NCBI RefSeq assembly: GCF_024181585.1
Contig: NZ_CP054258.1
Location: 1,798,001-1,862,000, forward strand
DNA: 64,000 nucleotides
Direction: 5' to 3'
Source of the DNA: Treponema socranskii subsp. buccale
Lineage (GTDB): Bacteria; Spirochaetota; Spirochaetia; Treponematales; Treponemataceae
Made by a program: the position numbers and the translations under genes. Under the pieces are notes generated by a model. It saw only the letters and a program-made list of their open reading frames with translations, had not been told where the DNA came from and made no database searches. Position 1 is the stretch's first letter, and the number at the start of each line of letters is the position of its first letter. This document shows positions 30,509 to 39,960 of the stretch, in pieces.

Positions 30509-31924
30509 TCAAAGTCGTTCTTTTGTGAAATCCTTCAGTGCCCGTATCTGCTCCGCGACCCGCTCGGCGGCAGGCCCTCCCTCGGTTTTTCGCGAGGTGA
30601 CGCAGGATTTCGAATCGATGAGCGAATAAATATCGTCTTCGATGCGATCCGAACAGGCTTTAAAATCTTCGATCGGAAGTTCTTCGAGCCTGCATTTTTT
30701 TTCGATTGCGATGCGCACCGCTTTTGCCGCAATACCGTGCGCCGTGCGGAACGGAATGCCTTTGCGCACGAGGTAGTCGGCGACATCGGTCGCATTGAGA
30801 TAACCGTCTTCGCAGGAGCTTTCCATGCGCTGAGTATTCCACGATGCGGAGGCGATCATATCCGTAAAAACCGACACGCAGGCGCTCACCGTATCGAACG
30901 CATCGAAAAGGCTTTCTTTATCTTCCTGCATATCGCGGTTATACGCAAGCGGCAGCGCTTTCATCATCGTCAAAAGAGCTACGAGATCGCCGTATACCCT
31001 GCCCGTCCGCCCGCGGATGAGTTCGGCGAAGTCGGGATTTTTTTTCTGCGGCATGATCGAACTGCCGGTCGACCACGTTTCGCTCAACTCGATAAACGAA
31101 AATTCCGACGTAGACCACAGCACGACCTCTTCGGCCGCTCGCGAAAGGTGCATGTGCAAAAGCGCAAAGCACGATGCGAATTCGATGCAGTAGTCGCGGT
31201 CGGAAACGGTGTCGAGCGAATTGGGCGTCACGCCGTCAAAACCGAGCAGTTCCGCTTCGAGTTTTCTGTCGAGCGGAAGGGTCGTTCCGGCGAGGGCTCC
31301 GGCTCCTATCGGTGAGCGCGAAATACGTTTAAGCGCATCGGAAAGCCGTTCCCAATCGCGCGTAAAGCTCCACGCCCACGCGCACAGATGATGAGCGAGC
31401 GTCACCGGCTGAGCGTGCTGCATATGCGTAAAGCCCGGCATAATCGATTGCGTGTGGCGCTCGGCGAGGAGGGCAAGCGTTTCGATGAGATGTGCGATGC
31501 CGTTTTGCAGTTCGGGAATCGTCCGCCTGAGATAGAGCCTTTCGTCGAGCGCGATCTGGTCGTTTCGGCTTCTGCCCGTATGCACTTTTTTGCCCGCTTC
31601 TCCAATCCTGTCGGTGAGCGCGGCTTCTATAAACGAATGAATGTCTTCGGCGGAAGCGTCCACGGAAAGCTTACCCGACGCCATATCGGCATCGATCGAG
31701 TCGAGCGCTCCGATAATCGCATCGGCTTCTTTTCGCGAAATGATGCCCGTCCGCGCAAGCATTTCCGCGTGCGCTTTACTTCCGAAAATATCATCGCGAG
31801 CCATGCGCTCATCGACGTGAATTGAAGTTTCAAACGCGACTGCCGCTGCGTCCGGCCCTTCGGAAAAACGGCCGTGCCACAGAGCGGCGTGATTGTCTCC
31901 GGTGATCGTACCGTGTATATCCAT
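30509..31924 (-). CDS. argH: argininosuccinate lyase
   Basis: 471 residues from ATG 31924. It splits argininosuccinate into arginine and fumarate. The fumarase-superfamily signature GSSIMPQKKNPD is present, with HTGRSRNDQ and the catalytic-His region GFTHMQHAQP. An upstream start at 31942 would lie inside the -10 box. The ATG follows the TATACT box by nine bases with no Shine-Dalgarno. No other arginine gene is nearby. The upstream promoter overlaps that of the divergent gene at 32044. Confidence 0.95.
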   Translation of the reverse strand: MDIHGTITGDNHAALWHGRFSEGPDAAAVAFETSIHVDERMARDDIFGSKAHAEMLARTGIISRKEADAIIGALDSIDADMASGKLSVDASAEDIHSFIEAALTDRIGEAGKKVHTGRSRNDQIALDERLYLRRTIPELQNGIAHLIETLALLAERHTQSIMPGFTHMQHAQPVTLAHHLCAWAWSFTRDWERLSDALKRISRSPIGAGALAGTTLPLDRKLEAELLGFDGVTPNSLDTVSDRDYCIEFASCFALLHMHLSRAAEEVVLWSTSEFSFIELSETWSTGSSIMPQKKNPDFAELIRGRTGRVYGDLVALLTMMKALPLAYNRDMQEDKESLFDAFDTVSACVSVFTDMIASASWNTQRMESSCEDGYLNATDVADYLVRKGIPFRTAHGIAAKAVRIAIEKKCRLEELPIEDFKACSDRIEDDIYSLIDSKSCVTSRKTEGGPAAERVAEQIRALKDFTKERL

Positions 31925-31933
31925 AGCTTTAAA

Positions 31934-31975
31934 AGTATACAATACATTGTTTTTTTTTACAATGATTTGTATACT
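31934..31975. promoter_or_regulatory. interleaved divergent promoters of argH and the 32044 gene in an inverted repeat
   Basis: Minus strand: TTGTAA (31957-31962), 17 bases, TATACT (31934-31939). Plus strand: TTGTTT (31947-31952), 17 bases, TATACT (31970-31975). The arms 31935-31950 and 31959-31974 form an inverted repeat matching at 14 of 16 positions around eight T. Simultaneous occupancy by two polymerases looks impossible. A dimeric regulator site is possible. Confidence 0.6.
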
Positions 31976-32043
31976 GTATGAGTACGAATCGCAAATTCAC
32001 AGGCAAAGTCGACTTGTTCGTCGACTTTCTACGGGAGTGCGTT

Positions 32044-32958
32044 ATGCTAAAAAAATTATCCGTCATCGTTTCGGTGCTGATTTCCGCAGGCTCTCTTTTT
32101 GCCGTACAAATCGATACGGCGCTCCTCGATACGGCAACGCGTCCGGATTATATTGAAGATACATCCCCCGTGCCGAAAAACGAATTCAACACCGCAAAAC
32201 AGATACGCGATATGGGCCGCAGGCTCGGCGGGAGTATCAAACGGCAGGACGCGCAGCATAAGAGCGACGAACTTTACGCATCGGGCGCCCCTTCAAAAAA
32301 ATACCGTGCGCACCGCGTACCTTCGTCCGACTCGCTTCCGGGAGCCGACATCATCTATATCGCGCCGAACGCAAAAGTCGGCACAATAAAAGCGCTTACC
32401 TTTATCGTGTCGGGCTATATCGAAGCGGCGTACGGCTTACCCCTAAACGAAGCGGATGCCGTAGCGCAAAAAGTGTGCTGGTGGAACACGAATCATTACG
32501 ACGATCGAAATTATTTTACAAAGCACTTCAACGCACGCATACTCGAATCTTTTTCAGATGAAACGGCGGTCATAGGCCTTGCCGATTCGTACAAAAACTG
32601 GGCGGGGCACGCGCGCATCGTCATCCCTTTTGAAAAAATGAAGGATACACAGGCGGCGGCAAAAGACGGCGAAAAGCAAAGCGTAAAAATCGATTCGAAA
32701 AACAGCACCGCGCAAAAAAACAGCGAGACCGAAAAAGAGGCGGCGCAAAATAAAAAAGAGAGCGCAGGCAAAAGCGCGGCGCAAAACGATGCGGATAAAA
32801 ACGCCGTAGATGCGACGCGGAATACGCTCCAAAAAGAAGTGCTGCAATTTAAAACCGTTCCGGCGAATTATAAAATCCTCTTCGGAGCGCTGTGCCTTGC
32901 CGCCCTTTTACTCATCGTGCTGCTCGTGCGGGTTGTCGTCGATATGGCAAGAAATTAA
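32044..32958 (+). CDS. exported protein of unknown function with C-terminal membrane anchor
   Basis: 304 residues; I do not recognise the family. An N-terminal signal peptide (LSVIVSVLISAGSLFA, cleavage near residue 19) is followed by a compact region to about residue 195 with KALTFIVSGYIEAAYGLPL and KVCWWNTNHYD. A Lys/Glu/Ala-rich low-complexity linker follows (about 200-260), then one C-terminal membrane helix (LFGALCLAALLLIVLLVRVV). GGGAG lies six bases before the ATG. Its leader contains a perfect hairpin, AAAGTCGAC/GTCGACTTT (about 32005-32028). A periplasmic protein tethered to the inner membrane is inferred. Confidence 0.75.
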   Translation: MLKKLSVIVSVLISAGSLFAVQIDTALLDTATRPDYIEDTSPVPKNEFNTAKQIRDMGRRLGGSIKRQDAQHKSDELYASGAPSKKYRAHRVPSSDSLPGADIIYIAPNAKVGTIKALTFIVSGYIEAAYGLPLNEADAVAQKVCWWNTNHYDDRNYFTKHFNARILESFSDETAVIGLADSYKNWAGHARIVIPFEKMKDTQAAAKDGEKQSVKIDSKNSTAQKNSETEKEAAQNKKESAGKSAAQNDADKNAVDATRNTLQKEVLQFKTVPANYKILFGALCLAALLLIVLLVRVVVDMARN

Positions 32959-33005
32959 TATCATCGTGTATCGTAAACGAATACTACACACGACATCGCT
33001 CGCCC

Positions 33006-33034
33006 TTGCACGAGCCGGTACGATTATTTATACT
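33006..33034 (+). promoter_or_regulatory. thiI promoter predicting a leaderless mRNA
   Basis: TTGCAC (33006-33011), a 17-base spacer, TATACT (33029-33034), seven bases, ATG (33042). There is no Shine-Dalgarno sequence. Confidence 0.65.
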
Positions 33035-33041
33035 GGCGCGT

Positions 33042-34190
33042 ATGACGTATCTTGCAAAGGTCGGAGAGCTTTCTCTCAAAGGTTCGAATATCGACGAATT
33101 TAAAAACCGCCTTGCGGCAAACGCGCGGCGGCTGCTCAAAAACGCAAGCGCGAAAGTGAGCGGAAATGCGGGAAGGCTCTATATCGACTGCGACGACGAA
33201 GAAGCATCCCGATTCGCGCTCGAGCACCTCATCGGCATTACGGGTTGGGCGAAAGCGACGGTCGTCGAAAAAGACATCGATGCGATAAGCCGTGCAGTCT
33301 ACGAAGAAGCCGTGCGCGCAAAGGAAAAAGGCGCAAAATCGTTTAAAATCGAAGCGAGGCGGCAGGACAAAGACTTTCCGCTCACTTCCTATGAAATCTG
33401 CTGCAAAGCGGCCGACCGCGCATCTCGCGAAAGCGTGCTCGCAGTCGACGTACACTCCCCCGACGTACGCATCTATGTCGAAGTACGCGACCGCTGCTTT
33501 GTCTTTTCCGATGCGGAAAAAGGACGGCGCGGCCTTCCCGTCGGATCGAGCGGCAAAGGTCTCCTCCTCCTTTCAGGCGGCATCGATTCGCCCGTAGCGG
33601 GCTACCGCATGATGCGGCGCGGCATGAAAATCGACTGCGCGTATTTTCACTCGTATCCGTACACGTCGGAAGAAGCGCAAAAAAAAGTTGAAAGTCTCGC
33701 CGCATCCCTTGCAAATTACGGACTCGATACGTATTTGAATATCGTTCCCTTTACCGACGTACAGATGCGCATCAAAGAAAAAGCACCCCAAGCGTGGACG
33801 ACGCTCATGCTCCGCGTGTGCATGATGAAAACGGCAAACCTCATCGCAGAGCGGACGCACGCGGACTGCATCGTCACCGGCGAAAGTCTCGGACAGGTTG
33901 CAAGCCAGACGATCGCCAATTTGAACGTTACCGAACACTTCGCGTCCCGCCCGCTTTTGCGTCCCCTCGTCGGACTCGACAAAGAAGAGATCATCGACAC
34001 GGCAAGGGAAATCGGCACATACGAAACGTCGATCCTGCCCTATGAAGACTGCTGCGTGCTCTTTTCGCCCAAGCATCCGGTGCTCCGCGCATCAACCGAA
34101 GAAGCCGAAGCGATCTATGCATCCCTCGACGCCGATGCATTGATACAAGAAGCATTCGAAAAACGGGAGATAAAACGCTTTTCGGTTTGA
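33042..34190 (+). CDS. thiI: tRNA 4-thiouridine synthase ThiI
   Basis: 382 residues. The N-terminal ferredoxin-like and THUMP domains (about 1-165) are followed by the PP-loop LLLLSGGIDSPVAGYRM near residue 177 and GESLGQVASQTIANL. It ends near residue 382 without the C-terminal rhodanese domain of E. coli ThiI, as in many bacteria. The protein adenylates and thiolates U8 of tRNA. The start at 33042 is set by the -10 box; the longer frame from 32892 would overlap the previous gene. Confidence 0.93.
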   Translation: MTYLAKVGELSLKGSNIDEFKNRLAANARRLLKNASAKVSGNAGRLYIDCDDEEASRFALEHLIGITGWAKATVVEKDIDAISRAVYEEAVRAKEKGAKSFKIEARRQDKDFPLTSYEICCKAADRASRESVLAVDVHSPDVRIYVEVRDRCFVFSDAEKGRRGLPVGSSGKGLLLLSGGIDSPVAGYRMMRRGMKIDCAYFHSYPYTSEEAQKKVESLAASLANYGLDTYLNIVPFTDVQMRIKEKAPQAWTTLMLRVCMMKTANLIAERTHADCIVTGESLGQVASQTIANLNVTEHFASRPLLRPLVGLDKEEIIDTAREIGTYETSILPYEDCCVLFSPKHPVLRASTEEAEAIYASLDADALIQEAFEKREIKRFSV

Positions 34191-34200
34191 ACGCGCATTG

Positions 34201-35334
34201 CTATTTTTCGAGCAAAAGAGAAGCGACTTTTCCGGCATCGGTGTCGAGGTGCACGCTGTCGAAATTCTTTTTCATCTCTTCGTCGAAATTTTTATCGACA
34301 AGCAATTCGTTGATTTTTCGGTACACGTCGCGCGGCTTTGTGATATACCAGCCGACTTTATGATCGACTGCAAAGCGCATATTACCGAGCTCCTGGTTGT
34401 GAATGTATTTGATGATGATGACGGGCTTCCGGCACGAAATCACTTCCATAAGCGTCGCAGGCCCCGCTTTGATGACGGCGCAGTCGCATATTTTAATCAG
34501 TTCGTCGAGGTAATCGATAAAGCCGAACACGTGCAGATCGAGCTTTGGGTACGTACGTCTCAAAAGTTCGAGCGCATCTTTAAACGCTCTGTCGCGCCCG
34601 CATACGATTGCGACCGAAAACTGCGCACGGTGCAGCACGCACTCTTTAATGATTTCGACCGCGCCGGGAAGCCCTTCTCCGCCCCCGACGAGCAGTACGA
34701 TTTTTTTGTCGTCAGTAAAACCGTGCTTCGCTTTCATCGCTGCAATTTCGTCTTTCGACGGCAGCGGCATAAGATACTTTTCGTTCATCAAAAACGGAAC
34801 AACGGTGACGTTTTGTTCGGGCACACCGCAGACTTCGACGGCCTGCCGCTTTGCCTGTTCCGAAAAGACAAAAAATTTTTGATCGTTTTCGTAAAACCAC
34901 GCGTTCGGCAGCGTAAACGGATCGGTAACCATGACCGTAAAATTGATCTTTTCGGAAATTTGCCGGAGCGCCGATTTAACAAAGGGCGTGAGGGCAAAGT
35001 GAAACGATACGATATCGGTCGGCTGCTTTTCGCGGATGACGCGGCGGAGATAGCGCGTCGTGTGAAAGCGCAGCGGCAGCACGAACATCGTCTGACCCCA
35101 GCGGTGCTGCGCCATATCGTAGATGAGCGGAAAAGCGCCGTGAACGTAATTCGTCGCGTAATTATATCCCTTTTCGAACATCAAGTGTCCGAAGAAATTA
35201 TACTTATCGAAACCGTTGAGCATTTCGATTTCGACGTCGGGATCTTTTTCTTTTAAAGCCGCGGCGAGCACCTTCGCTGCGGAAATGTGACCCGCACCGG
35301 TGTTGAGGTATAAAAAAAGAAATTTCCGTTTCAT
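34201..35334 (-). CDS. MGDG-synthase-like glycosyltransferase (GT28)
   Basis: 377 residues. The N-terminal NTGAGHISAAKVLAAAL loop matches the monogalactosyl-/diglucosyldiacylglycerol synthase group (MGDG_synth plus GT28 C-terminal domain). KAGPATLMEVISCRKPVII near residue 285 is the nucleotide-sugar binding region. It probably transfers a hexose to diacylglycerol to make membrane glycolipid. MurG is related but has different signatures. GGAG is five bases before the ATG. It is 10 bases downstream of the barrel-protein gene, on the same strand. Confidence 0.85.
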   Translation of the reverse strand: MKRKFLFLYLNTGAGHISAAKVLAAALKEKDPDVEIEMLNGFDKYNFFGHLMFEKGYNYATNYVHGAFPLIYDMAQHRWGQTMFVLPLRFHTTRYLRRVIREKQPTDIVSFHFALTPFVKSALRQISEKINFTVMVTDPFTLPNAWFYENDQKFFVFSEQAKRQAVEVCGVPEQNVTVVPFLMNEKYLMPLPSKDEIAAMKAKHGFTDDKKIVLLVGGGEGLPGAVEIIKECVLHRAQFSVAIVCGRDRAFKDALELLRRTYPKLDLHVFGFIDYLDELIKICDCAVIKAGPATLMEVISCRKPVIIIKYIHNQELGNMRFAVDHKVGWYITKPRDVYRKINELLVDKNFDEEMKKNFDSVHLDTDAGKVASLLLEK

Positions 35335-35344
35335 CGTATCTCCG

Positions 35345-37015
35345 TCAGTATGTCCACTTTATGCCGAGCGACAAAAATATATCGTATTCTTCGTGCAGCT
35401 GATTTTTCCAAGCGGTACGCATAACGCGGAATTGCTCATCTGTGGTGCTTTCAGTCGCGCCGGGATACATCGGAGTGTCCATGCCCGCGTTTCCGATATA
35501 CGTGTATGCGAAGATGCCGTTCAGCTCGAAGAGTCCCGCTTTGACACGAGGAAAACGATATGAAACTTCCGCCCCTCCGCGCGCGGCATACATAATATGT
35601 TCCTGAGATAAAAACGGCGTCGAACTGTAGCGCTGTGAATTGATGCCGCCGTCCGTCGCGCGTCCACCTTTGGAAAGCATCTCCCGCAGTTCATCGCCGG
35701 AATACGACTGATACACGTTCGCATGACGGGTAATGGAAGCGAACGTCGATACCGAAAAACGTTTTATCGGTTCGAGTTTGATTTTCAAAGAAAGCCTGTC
35801 GGAATTCGGCGGAAGGTTCTGCCCGATGCTCCGTCCCCAATTCGTATACGAATGATAATTGTACGATTCGCCGTTCGTGTCTTCGGAAGTATACATATAC
35901 GGAGAGATGATCGTATAACTGAAAGTGAGCAGTTTGCACGGAGAAGCCTTCGGCGCATAGGAAAGCCCCGTTTTCAATGCAAGGCGGTTATCGGAATTGA
36001 GATGAAAGCGCGCAAGCTGCGCTACATCGAGGCGGTCTATACTCACATCGGTAAGCCATGAAACGTCCGGGAAAAAATTATATTCGAACAGAAAACCCGC
36101 GATCACGTTGTCGCCGTATCCGTTTGCCGATGCGATGAGCGCTGAGGGAACGGGAATCAAATACGACGGATCGAATCGCTTTCCGTATACGACCGAATCA
36201 TAATACGACAGGTGTATTTTCCGATTCGGCGAAAAACGCAGCGCATGAAACGAAATGAATTTGCCGTAGGGGCCGTTTTTTCCGAGCATATCCGATGCGC
36301 GAAGCGCGGCAAAATATTGTACGAAATCGAAGCGTTCCCCGTCATAGGAAAATGAAAATTCGGGCGCATGATATGCATACGGACTTAAAACATTACCGCC
36401 GTCGATATAATTCGTATAGCCGGTGCGGTTATAGCCCGCGCTCACGCCGATTTTTTCGTTCGCGTATGAAACGACGGCATCGGCGCTGAAATCGATTCGG
36501 GTCCGTCCCTGACTCACCGGATCGATACTATTGTCGTATGAAGGTATACTCCACAGTTCGCGCACCGTGTTATTTTCATCGCTGGAAAGCCCCGATGAAA
36601 GGCATGCGCGTACGCCGGCACCGATACCTTTTTCGAAAAGAACATCGGCTCCCCCCTCGAGGGAAAGTGAAAGAGAACCGTCGGCTCCGTTTTCTTTCGT
36701 CGTTCCGTTCTGTCTTACGATACCCGCACTTTCCATTTCCGCCGATATGTGCCACACTTTTGCGAACAGCAACTCGTAATATTCACGCGCTTCAGCCTCC
36801 TGTTCGCGATTTCCTTTTTCCATAACCGTAAAAAGAAGACGGCGGACGGTATCGTGAGGATAGGGCTTGAGCTGCGGCAGTTCGGAAATGACACCGGCAA
36901 TATACCAGCGCAGTGCGGCTTCGTAAAAGTCATCCGTCGGATCAACACCTGCCTGCGCCGAGGCAGCCGAAAAAAGCAGCGCCGCTAAAAAAAACAACGC
37001 GAATAATTTTTTCAT
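35345..37015 (-). CDS. predicted outer-membrane beta-barrel protein
   Basis: 556 residues. Clear signal peptide (MKKLFALFFLAALLFSAASA). The rest alternates short amphipathic strands rich in Tyr, Phe and Ser (FSADAVVSYAN, LKTGLSYAP, LSLKIKLEP). It ends in FLSLGIKWTY, an aromatic C-terminal strand typical of barrels inserted by BamA. It may be related to Wzi-type capsule proteins, but I am unsure. The leader is only about six bases long by the predicted promoter. It precedes the glycolipid glycosyltransferase gene. Confidence 0.75.
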   Translation of the reverse strand: MKKLFALFFLAALLFSAASAQAGVDPTDDFYEAALRWYIAGVISELPQLKPYPHDTVRRLLFTVMEKGNREQEAEAREYYELLFAKVWHISAEMESAGIVRQNGTTKENGADGSLSLSLEGGADVLFEKGIGAGVRACLSSGLSSDENNTVRELWSIPSYDNSIDPVSQGRTRIDFSADAVVSYANEKIGVSAGYNRTGYTNYIDGGNVLSPYAYHAPEFSFSYDGERFDFVQYFAALRASDMLGKNGPYGKFISFHALRFSPNRKIHLSYYDSVVYGKRFDPSYLIPVPSALIASANGYGDNVIAGFLFEYNFFPDVSWLTDVSIDRLDVAQLARFHLNSDNRLALKTGLSYAPKASPCKLLTFSYTIISPYMYTSEDTNGESYNYHSYTNWGRSIGQNLPPNSDRLSLKIKLEPIKRFSVSTFASITRHANVYQSYSGDELREMLSKGGRATDGGINSQRYSSTPFLSQEHIMYAARGGAEVSYRFPRVKAGLFELNGIFAYTYIGNAGMDTPMYPGATESTTDEQFRVMRTAWKNQLHEEYDIFLSLGIKWTY

Positions 37016-37028
37016 ACACTCGTTTTTT

Positions 37029-37072
37029 ACTATACTCTATTCTTGCGTAAAACACAAGCAATGTGTTATGCT
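37029..37072. promoter_or_regulatory. interleaved divergent promoters of the barrel gene and udg
   Basis: Minus strand: TTGTGT (37052-37057), 17 bases, TATAGT (37029-37034). Plus strand: TTGCGT (37043-37048), 18 bases, TATGCT (37067-37072), then six bases to the udg ATG. The two -35 regions lie within each other's spacers. Confidence 0.5.
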
Positions 37073-37078
37073 TGCCTT

Positions 37079-37969
37079 ATGCTCGCCGCGGAAAAACAAG
37101 CAGTATGGGATCTCCTCAAAACGGCATCGTCGTCGCTGTGCGCTTACCTACCGCGCGCTTTTGCGGAAACACCCGCTTTTTCCGACGACGCCGAATCTGC
37201 GGCAAGCGCAGAAGCCTCCGATCGGGCAGCGTACGTTTCCGCATCCTTCGGACGCGCAGGCGATTTTGCAAACAAATCGGCAGCCGCTCCGTCGACGCAG
37301 ACTTCCGCATCCTTCGGACGCGCCGGCGAGTTTACAGACGCGGGGCAAGCCGATCATGCGAGCGCCGAATCGGGGCGGAGCGGCATCACGCTCGAAGAAG
37401 TCGCACAAAAAGTCGCCTCGTGTTCGCGCTGTGCGCTTTCAAAAAAGAGAACGCACACCGTACCGGGCATGGGCGTTCCCCATCCTGCCGTTCTCGTCGT
37501 CGGCGAAGGACCGGGAGCGGAAGAAGACGCTCAGGGGCTTCCCTTTGTCGGGCCTGCGGGAAAGCTCCTCGACAAAATGCTCGAAGCGATTTCCCTCTCC
37601 CGCGATACGAACTGCTACATCGCAAATATCGTAAAATGCCGTCCGCCGAACAACAGGACGCCGCTTCCCGAAGAAGCGGATGCATGCATTTCCTTTCTCG
37701 AAGCGCAGATTCACATACTGAAACCGAAGCTCATCCTCGCAGCGGGCAGAACGGCCGCTCAAAATTTATTAAAAACGACTGAAGCGCTCTCTCGTCTTCG
37801 CGGCGCTTTCCGCGATTACAACGGCATACCGCTCCTCGTCACTTATCACCCGAGCGCCCTGCTTCGGGATGTGTCGCTCAAGCGGCCGGCGTGGGAGGAT
37901 TTAAAACTTTTCCGCGCGGAGCTTTTGCGCCTCGTTCCGGACTACGCAAAAGATTTTATTAAAAAATGA
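37079..37969 (+). CDS. uracil-DNA glycosylase (family 4, Fe-S) with repeat-bearing N-terminal extension
   Basis: 296 residues. The catalytic part begins near residue 100: CSRCALSKKRTHTVPG and later KCRPPNNR and EEADAC give cysteines for a 4Fe-4S cluster; GEGPGAEED...GLPFVGPAGKLLD and YHPSALLR are the uracil-pocket motifs. It removes uracil from DNA. The roughly 90-residue N-terminal extension is Ala/Ser-rich and carries SASFGRAG(D/E)F twice. The ATG lies six bases after a -10 box with no ribosome site. It overlaps priA by four bases. Confidence 0.9.
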   Translation: MLAAEKQAVWDLLKTASSSLCAYLPRAFAETPAFSDDAESAASAEASDRAAYVSASFGRAGDFANKSAAAPSTQTSASFGRAGEFTDAGQADHASAESGRSGITLEEVAQKVASCSRCALSKKRTHTVPGMGVPHPAVLVVGEGPGAEEDAQGLPFVGPAGKLLDKMLEAISLSRDTNCYIANIVKCRPPNNRTPLPEEADACISFLEAQIHILKPKLILAAGRTAAQNLLKTTEALSRLRGAFRDYNGIPLLVTYHPSALLRDVSLKRPAWEDLKLFRAELLRLVPDYAKDFIKK

Positions 37970-39960
37970 TATATCTCGACATCGTTTTAAACGTGCCGGT
38001 AAACCGATCGTTTACGTATTCGTATACACCCGACAAAAAAGAAAAAGCCGAAATCGGAATGCGGGTCGAAGTGCCCTTCGGAAACAGAAAGCTTACGGGC
38101 TTTATCACGGACATCGGCGATACGGCGCCCGATGACGTGCCGAAAGAAAAAATCCGTGCCGTACGGCGCATCGTAGACGAAGAGCCGCTTTTGACGAGCG
38201 AACTTTTTTCTCTCGCAAAATGGATGGCCGATTACTATCTCTGCCCGCTCGGCGAAATCGTTTCGGCGATGATTCCGTCGGGAAGACGCGAAACGGGTTC
38301 GGGAGGATTTTCGTTTGCCGACGACATTCCCTCAAGCGAAGTGCACGATCTTTCGGACGAACAGAGACAAGCGGTATCGGATATCCTGTCCGCAAAGACA
38401 AAAAACACACGATTCCACTATGTATACGGGCCGACGGGAAGCGGCAAAACGGAAGTATTTTTGCGCGTCGCAGAAGCCGTACTCGCTCAAAACAAAGGCG
38501 TCATCTACCTCGTCCCCGAAATCGGGCTTACGCCGCAAGTGATACGCGCAGTGCGCGCCCGTTTCGGAAACACCGCCGCAGTCCTCCATTCCGGTCTCAC
38601 GCAAAGCCGAAAGTTTTCCGAGTGGAAACGCATCCTCCGAAAAGAAGCGCGCGTCGTCATCGGAGCGCGGAGCGCGGTGTTCGCTCCGGTACCGGATTTG
38701 GGACTCATCATCATCGACGAAGAGCACGACGCTTCTTATAAAAGCGGAACGACGCCCCGCTATCACGCGCGCCAAGTTGCGATGTACCGCGCATCGCGCA
38801 GTGCAATTCCGCTCGTCATGGGAAGCGCGACGCCGTCGGTCGAATCGTGGTACCTCATGAACGAAGGAAGCCTCGTCCGCCACACGCTCACAAAGCGCCT
38901 TGCAGGGGGAACGATGCCTGAAATCGTGCGCATCGATTTGACGAAGGAAAAGACCGACGGCTGCCTTTCTCGTTCACTCGCGAACGAAATCAGGACGACG
39001 CTCAATCTCAAAAAGCAGACGATACTCTTTTTAAATCGGAGAGGTTTTACCCACTTTTTCCGATGCGGCGACTGCGGTTACGAGATGACGTGTAAAAACT
39101 GTTCCGTGCCGATGACCTATCACAAAAGCGAGCGGCGGCTTCGCTGTCATTACTGCGGATGGTCGGTCGAACCGCCCGAATCGTGCCCCGTCTGCGGTTC
39201 GCTCAATATCGGCTATTCCGGATTCGGCACCGAATACATCGAAGCGGAAACGAAAGCGAAATTTCCGAATGCGAAGATCGTCAGAATCGATACGGACGCT
39301 TTGACAAAGCGCGGCGAACTCGAAGAAAAACTTGCGGCGTTCGGACGCGGAGATTACGACATCATGCTCGGCACGCAGATGGTCGCCAAGGGACTCAACT
39401 TTCCGAACCTGCGTCTCGTCGGCATCGTGCTCGCGGATACGGGGCTCCACATGCCGGACTTCCGCGCTTCCGAGCGCACCTTTTCGCTTATCACGCAGGT
39501 TGCGGGCCGCGCGGGGCGTTTTTTCCCGGACGGAAAAGTCCTCGTGCAAACCTACAATCCGTCGAAAGAGCCCGTCGCGCTCGCGTGCACTCACGATACG
39601 GAGAAATTTTACGCGTATGAACTCGGCGAGCGAAAGCTCCTCGGTTTTCCTCCGTTCAGCCGCCTCATCCGCCTCGTCTTCCGATCCGCCGATAAAAATG
39701 CCGCCGAAGAAACCGCAGCGGCGGGTGCGAAACTCCTTTCGGACGAAATAAAAAAAATGCGGAGCGCAAACGCCGTCGAAATACTCGGTCCCGCAGAATG
39801 CCCGATTTTAAAAATATCGCAAAACTACCGCTATCACTTGCTGCTTCGAGGAAGCGATATCCGCCCGCTGCAAAAAGCCGCAAGAACACTCCTCTTCGGC
39901 TACAGCCATGCGCAGTCGGTGTACATCGAATGCGACGTCGATCCCGTTTCGCTGTTATAG
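37966..39960 (+). CDS. priA: primosomal replication-restart helicase PriA
   Basis: 664 residues. Order: 3'BD-type N-terminal domain, helicase Walker A GPTGSGKTEV near residue 150, DEEH box in IIDEEHDASYK, then eight zinc-binding cysteines in four C-x2-C pairs (CGDC, CKNC, CHYC, CPVC, about 366-410), and the helicase motif VAGRAGR. It reloads the replisome at stalled forks. Its ATG overlaps the udg stop codon, which couples the two DNA-repair genes. Confidence 0.96.
   Translation: MIYLDIVLNVPVNRSFTYSYTPDKKEKAEIGMRVEVPFGNRKLTGFITDIGDTAPDDVPKEKIRAVRRIVDEEPLLTSELFSLAKWMADYYLCPLGEIVSAMIPSGRRETGSGGFSFADDIPSSEVHDLSDEQRQAVSDILSAKTKNTRFHYVYGPTGSGKTEVFLRVAEAVLAQNKGVIYLVPEIGLTPQVIRAVRARFGNTAAVLHSGLTQSRKFSEWKRILRKEARVVIGARSAVFAPVPDLGLIIIDEEHDASYKSGTTPRYHARQVAMYRASRSAIPLVMGSATPSVESWYLMNEGSLVRHTLTKRLAGGTMPEIVRIDLTKEKTDGCLSRSLANEIRTTLNLKKQTILFLNRRGFTHFFRCGDCGYEMTCKNCSVPMTYHKSERRLRCHYCGWSVEPPESCPVCGSLNIGYSGFGTEYIEAETKAKFPNAKIVRIDTDALTKRGELEEKLAAFGRGDYDIMLGTQMVAKGLNFPNLRLVGIVLADTGLHMPDFRASERTFSLITQVAGRAGRFFPDGKVLVQTYNPSKEPVALACTHDTEKFYAYELGERKLLGFPPFSRLIRLVFRSADKNAAEETAAAGAKLLSDEIKKMRSANAVEILGPAECPILKISQNYRYHLLLRGSDIRPLQKAARTLLFGYSHAQSVYIECDVDPVSLL

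Noticed and set aside
34198-35256. 352-codon plus-strand frame opposite the glycosyltransferase
   Set aside because: Mirror of the codon pattern of the real gene; no start signal or recognisable motif.
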